Shown here in pieces: positions 60,528 through 64,000 of a stretch of 64,000 nt of DNA; within the stretch, counting starts at the first letter, position 1, and the number at the start of each line of letters is the position of its first letter. The notes beneath the pieces were generated by a model. The model saw only the letters and a program-made list of their open reading frames with translations, did no database searches and was not told the DNA's origin. The stretch is from Phycisphaeraceae bacterium. Lineage in GTDB: Bacteria > Planctomycetota > Phycisphaerae > Phycisphaerales > Phycisphaeraceae. The translations under genes and the position numbers were made by a program. The DNA is taken from NCBI GenBank assembly GCA_029260715.1, contig JAJDCS010000009.1, positions 62,001 through 126,000 on the forward strand, given 5' to 3'.

Positions 60528-61613
60528 CTAAGTCATCAACACCCGCCCTGTGCCCTTCGTCACTTTCCCCAACACAAAAGCGTCCTCACCCAACCGGCGT
60601 AGCTGATTCAGCACCGACTCCGCGAAAAACGGCTTGACGACCATCACGTACCCCACGCCCAGGTTGAAAACCTTGAGCATCTCACCGTCGCTGACGCGCC
60701 CCTTGGCCTGTAAAAACTTGAACACCGCCGGCACACGCCAAGCCTTCGAACGGATCTTGGCATTAAGGTGGCTGCCCAACGTCCGCGGCACATTGCCCGG
60801 CAGACCACCCCCGGTGATGTGGGACATCGCCGTCACCACCTGCTTCACCGAGTACCGCCGCAGCACCGCCACCACCGACTTCGAGTAGATGCGCGTCGGT
60901 GTTAGCAACACCTCGCCAAGCGTCCGCGAGTCGTTCAATGGCGGGTACACCCGCCCCAGGTCGAGCTTCGCCTTCTTGACAATCGCGCGCACCAAGCTGT
61001 ACCCATTGGAGTGAATCCCGCTCGATGCCAAACCCAAAATCACGTCCCCCACCTCGGCGCGCGACCCCGTGATCAGCCGGTTCATCTCGCAAGCGCCCAC
61101 CGCAAACCCCGCCAAGTCAAAATCACCCGGCGCGTACACGTCAGCCATCTCCGCCGTCTCGCCACCCAACAGCGCGCACCCCGCCAGGACACACCCGTCA
61201 GCCACGCCCTTGACAATGCCCGCGCCCACCGCCGGGCTAAGCTTGTGTACCGCCAGGTAATCAAGGAAAAAGAGCGGCTCCGCCCCCTGCACGATCAGGT
61301 CGTTCACGCTCATCGCCACCAGGTCTTGACCGATCGTGTCGTAAACCTTGAGCTGTGCCGCGAGCTTGACCTTCGTCCCCACCCCGTCCGTACACCCGAC
61401 CAGCACCGGGTCGCGGTAGTTACGCTTGAACAGCTTCTCGTTGAAGTCCAGACGCATGCACCCCGCGAACGCGCCGTGCTGGCCCAACACTCGCGGCCCG
61501 TACGTACGACGCATGTGCTGCTCGATCATCCCCACCATCCGGTCGCCAGCCTCGATATCCACGCCGGATTGAGCGTAAGTCAGCCCTTTGGTTCGTTTCG
61601 TCGGCACGCGCAT
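60528..61613 (-). CDS. purM: Phosphoribosylformylglycinamidine cyclo-ligase
   Basis: AIR synthetase of purine synthesis, 361 residues. LTYAQSGVDIEAGDRMVG is the start of the family; VGCTDGVGTKVKLA, LGGETAEMADVY and GLASSGIHSNGYSLVR are the ATP and substrate blocks, and SHITGGGLPGNVPR the late one. ATG at 61613 is preferred over TTG at 61640. Convergent with the SGNH gene and divergent from the Fur-family gene. Confidence 0.96.
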   Translation of the reverse strand: MRVPTKRTKGLTYAQSGVDIEAGDRMVGMIEQHMRRTYGPRVLGQHGAFAGCMRLDFNEKLFKRNYRDPVLVGCTDGVGTKVKLAAQLKVYDTIGQDLVAMSVNDLIVQGAEPLFFLDYLAVHKLSPAVGAGIVKGVADGCVLAGCALLGGETAEMADVYAPGDFDLAGFAVGACEMNRLITGSRAEVGDVILGLASSGIHSNGYSLVRAIVKKAKLDLGRVYPPLNDSRTLGEVLLTPTRIYSKSVVAVLRRYSVKQVVTAMSHITGGGLPGNVPRTLGSHLNAKIRSKAWRVPAVFKFLQAKGRVSDGEMLKVFNLGVGYVMVVKPFFAESVLNQLRRLGEDAFVLGKVTKGTGRVLMT

Positions 61614-61765
61614 AGTGTAGCCGGGTTTGGCCCTAGGCAAAGCGGCCGATTCCAGCGAAAAAAATGCCGCTCATGACAGACCGCCCTCAGGCGCCTATAA
61701 TTTCATACCGCGAAACACCCGGTGTGACGACGCGCCGCTGCTACAGACGCCCTAACCTAGTAACG

Positions 61766-62209
61766 ATGATCAAAGCCAAGAGAGACCACATCCACGACCT
61801 GTTCAGCCAGCAGGGGCTAAGGTGTACCTTGCAACGCCGCTCGCTGTACCAGGCCCTCGCCGCCAGCACCGACCACCCCACCGCCGAGCAACTATATAAC
61901 GATGTGATCGGCCACACCCCAGGCATGAGCCTCGCCACGGTCTACAACACGCTCGAAGCGTTCTGCCAAGCAGGGCTCGCCCAAAAGCTCTGGGGCAAGG
62001 GCGGCTCCGTACGCTACGAAGCCAACACGCACAACCACCTGCACACCCGATGCGACAAGTCCGGAGCCGTACACGACGTCCCCGAAGACATCGGCCAAAA
62101 AGTGCTCAAGAGCATCTCCCGCTCACTGCTAAAACAGATCGAACACGAGATGGGCTTCAAGATCGACCGCATCCAAATCGAACTCTGCGGGCAATACACC
62201 GGCCCATAA
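61766..62209 (+). CDS. Fur-family metal-responsive regulator
   Basis: 147 residues. Winged-helix DNA-binding part (about 1-85: LRCTLQRRSLYQALAAST, PTAEQLYNDV and SLATVYNTLEAF) and the dimer domain (about 90-147). THNHLHTRC is the metal-binding His cluster, but the usual CxxC of the structural zinc site is only one Cys (CDKS) and no second CxxC is visible. It could be Fur, PerR or Zur-like. ATG at 61766 is used; a longer frame from 61664 is unlikely. It lies next to the rnf genes in convergent orientation. Confidence 0.9.
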   Translation: MIKAKRDHIHDLFSQQGLRCTLQRRSLYQALAASTDHPTAEQLYNDVIGHTPGMSLATVYNTLEAFCQAGLAQKLWGKGGSVRYEANTHNHLHTRCDKSGAVHDVPEDIGQKVLKSISRSLLKQIEHEMGFKIDRIQIELCGQYTGP

Positions 62210-62222
62210 CCCCCCACCTCCC

Positions 62223-62278
62223 GACTCTGGACTACGGACTCTGGACTACGGACCCTGGACCCCGGCCCCCGGACTCCC
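62223..62278. repeat. Tandem repeat, four 14-bp units
   Basis: GACTCTGGACTACG occurs twice perfectly (62223-62236 and 62237-62250), then GACCCTGGACCCCG and GCCCCCGGACTCCC as decayed units. Each unit is made of two similar 7-mers. It overlaps the 3' end of the RnfD frame (minus strand) and encodes its last residues. Confidence 0.85.
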
Positions 62279-63485
62279 TCAAAAACGGGCTCTTGTGCAA
62301 CGCGTCCAGCGGCCGACTCAGCAAGCTGGCGATTAACATACTCACCATCCCCGACAGCGCAGGCCCCAGCACCCACAGCAACACAATCACCCCGCTACCC
62401 AACAACACCGCATAAGCCAGCCTGCCCTCCACCGACGTCGGCGCGCTCTGAGGCGCCAAGATCATCACCACCAACAACAGCGGCGAACCCAAAAGAATAT
62501 ACGCGGTATACGTCACCCCAATCGCAGGCCCCATATCCACCAACCGGGCTGAAACGACCGACAGACCGCCCACACCCACCACCGGCATCACCAGCAGCGT
62601 CAACGCCGCGACCAAAATCGCCATCACCGCCCCCGGCCACCACGACAGCCGCTTGTACATCAGCATCATCCCCAACACGATCAACAACCCCCTGCTGCCG
62701 GCTCCGATCGGACCGGGCACCGCACCCACAATAACCTCACCCAACGAGCACAGCCGATACGAGCTGAGCATCTCCGGGATCACCGACCGGTCCACCAGCG
62801 CCCGCTCCTGCTGATCCAGCAGCATCCGGCAGGGGTCTTGCCGCGGCACCGCGTCGCTTTTGGATAGCCCGCTATCGTGTAGCCACGACTGCGCACCACC
62901 CATGTCCCCCACGTCGTGTACGTCACCCACCACCACACGGTGAGGCCGGAGCACCGCTTCCACCGCACCGAACGGCTCCGCGCCAAGCCCGCCGCCGCCC
63001 CGCAAAAAACCCACCAACAGCCACACCGCCACAAATACAACCGCCACCGGGTGTGCCCGCACCCGACGCGTGCGCCCGACAAACCGCAGCACCACCCCCA
63101 ATAAAACACCAGCCATCAACGGCACCAGCGGCCGGTCCATCACCGGCATCACCAACCCCAGCAACAGACCCTGAATCAAAACGTGGATATTGGGGTCCGC
63201 CACACCCCCAGCCCCATGCCAACGCTTCAGACCACCCGATATCAGCACGTGCGTCACAAGCGCGCCAAGCGCCGTCGTGCTCACGCCCAACAAGCCCCGC
63301 CAACCAAAAAAAACCAGCCCCGCACCCAGCATGCACCCCACCACACCCAGCCACATCAGATCAACCTGCGCCCGGTGATGAACGGACAAAACCCAAGGCG
63401 GGCCCCACCCCGCAGACGCACCCCCCGCATGCACTTCCAACACACCTCCACCGTCAGCCGCCGTCTCTAATCGCTCGCTCAACAC
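62232..63485 (-). CDS. rnfD: Electron transport complex protein RnfD-like
   Basis: 417 residues of the RnfD/NqrB family, with about nine hydrophobic helices. Matching features are the early WVLSVHHRAQVDLMWLGVVG, the GAVPGPIGAGS turn and a late APTSVEGRLAYAVLLGSGV segment like the family's TDPVTSP(T)xxGR block. The usual SGAT flavin attachment motif is not visible; DSGLSKSDA is the nearest. The N-terminus is GTG at 63485, overlapping the rnfC stop by seven bases. The last residues (RGPGSVVQSP) come from the tandem repeat. Rnf moves electrons between ferredoxin and NADH and pumps sodium or protons. Confidence 0.8.
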   Translation of the reverse strand: MLSERLETAADGGGVLEVHAGGASAGWGPPWVLSVHHRAQVDLMWLGVVGCMLGAGLVFFGWRGLLGVSTTALGALVTHVLISGGLKRWHGAGGVADPNIHVLIQGLLLGLVMPVMDRPLVPLMAGVLLGVVLRFVGRTRRVRAHPVAVVFVAVWLLVGFLRGGGGLGAEPFGAVEAVLRPHRVVVGDVHDVGDMGGAQSWLHDSGLSKSDAVPRQDPCRMLLDQQERALVDRSVIPEMLSSYRLCSLGEVIVGAVPGPIGAGSRGLLIVLGMMLMYKRLSWWPGAVMAILVAALTLLVMPVVGVGGLSVVSARLVDMGPAIGVTYTAYILLGSPLLLVVMILAPQSAPTSVEGRLAYAVLLGSGVIVLLWVLGPALSGMVSMLIASLLSRPLDALHKSPFLRESGGRGPGSVVQSP

Positions 63486-64000
63486 TCAACTCCGTTAGAA
63501 ACACCGCCCCCACCGCCCGCCCGCCGGAACGACTGCGCCAACGGCAGCGACGACGGACAAACGTGCGAGCACAGCCCACAATCAATACACCAACTCAACT
63601 GCTTGTTTAACGCCGGGCCCGCACCCGCCTTGCCGCACAACTCGAACATCTGGTTCGGGCGCAACCCCGTCGGGCACACATCAACGCACCACCCACACGA
63701 AATGCAAGGCTCAGGCTGCGGCTCATCCAGCCGATCAATCACCGTCACTAGCAACTCATCACCCGGCACCACAAGCTCACCGCTATCACTGCCGCACGCC
63801 GCAGATACAAGCCGATCCGCCATCGGGTTGCCGAAAATAACCGGCCCACCAGCCTTCAACACCGTGGCCAGTTGATCGTCGAGGCTCCCCAGCGGCTGAC
63901 CCACCAGCGCATACCGCACCGTCATCGGCGTGCCCGACCTGGGCCAGGCGACCATCATCGGCCGCGCCAGGTCAAGCTTGTAATGCGTAAACCAACGCGC
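63479..64000 (-). CDS. rnfC: Electron transport complex protein RnfC, C-terminal part (5' end outside window)
   Basis: The frame is open to the window end and gives about 173 residues. Two 4Fe-4S motifs are visible, CISCGWCVDVCP and CIDCGLCSHVCP, each followed by the usual Pro, and before them the GSLDDQLATVLKAGGPVIFGNP segment of the RnfC soluble domain. RnfC is the peripheral subunit that takes electrons from NADH or gives them to it. The NADH and FMN sites lie upstream of the window. It overlaps rnfD by seven bases (stop and start shared), so the two are coupled. Confidence 0.9.
   Translation of the reverse strand, partial: ARWFTHYKLDLARPMMVAWPRSGTPMTVRYALVGQPLGSLDDQLATVLKAGGPVIFGNPMADRLVSAACGSDSGELVVPGDELLVTVIDRLDEPQPEPCISCGWCVDVCPTGLRPNQMFELCGKAGAGPALNKQLSWCIDCGLCSHVCPSSLPLAQSFRRAGGGGGVSNGVEC

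Noticed and set aside
62223-62278. Tandem 14-bp units considered as a CRISPR array
   Set aside because: Units are contiguous, decaying and without spacers.
1-64000. tRNA, rRNA and known riboswitches
   Set aside because: I looked for T-loop patterns and conserved riboswitch cores in the intergenic gaps and found none I could support; a covariance-model search (Infernal, tRNAscan) would be decisive.

Overview
The window comes from a high-G+C, Gram-negative-type bacterium, most likely a planctomycete close to the Phycisphaerae. This placement is inferred from gene content: three exported proteins with PEP-CTERM tails (two preceded by dockerin-like calcium-binding repeats), an McsA/McsB pair, the futalosine menaquinone enzyme MqnC, a DUF5989/SxtJ/carbamoyltransferase/SGNH operon, and several small proteins that look like known planctomycete families. 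No rRNA, tRNA, CRISPR array, prophage or intact insertion sequence was recognised. Gene density is high and both strands are used.

Layout. 0-6 kb: the end of panC, small envelope proteins, a ferredoxin-like protein, an M48 lipoprotein, two CBS proteins and mcsAB. 6-16 kb: a dehydrogenase, a class V aminotransferase, two adjacent ABC exporter half-transporters that look like a heterodimer, a large PEP-CTERM protein behind a poly-C tract, and an M29 aminopeptidase. 16-25 kb: a kinase-like protein, alr, a DEAD-box helicase, a PilZ-like protein, bioB, two small paralogous exported proteins, an HtrA protease and panB. 25-38 kb: a Rieske protein, a 1031-residue PEP-CTERM/dockerin-like protein, a DASS transporter, mqnC, a TrpG/PabA amidotransferase, a Yip1-like protein, a pyrimidine-dimer glycosylase next to polA, a second dockerin/PEP-CTERM protein and a CheX-like protein.

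38-48 kb is dominated by a surface-polysaccharide region: sugar epimerase, sulfotransferase, YdjC-type deacetylase, hexapeptide acetyltransferase, a GT2 glycosyltransferase and a tandem two-domain GT2. 48-64 kb holds an SLC13/TrkA-C transporter, a DciA-like protein, aroK, an apparent five-gene operon (carbamoyltransferase, SGNH hydrolase, SxtJ, DUF5989, endonuclease IV) ending at a long-loop terminator, an isolated nuoH, a conserved coiled-coil protein, a second SGNH protein, purM, a Fur-family regulator and the rnfD-rnfC end of an Rnf complex.

Two families of short non-coding palindromic elements are scattered between genes. One (about 147 bp, 18-bp imperfect terminal inverted repeats) has two full copies and one truncated copy. 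The other (138 bp, perfect 20-bp terminal inverted repeats) has one full copy and one half copy. A 22-bp palindrome also occurs twice. No transposase that could move them lies in the window. I saw no clear new defence or biosynthetic system. The best leads are the element families, the carbamoyl/SGNH/SxtJ operon, the sulfated-glycan region, the shared C-terminal tail of BioB and MqnC, and the poly-C tract at a surface-protein promoter.
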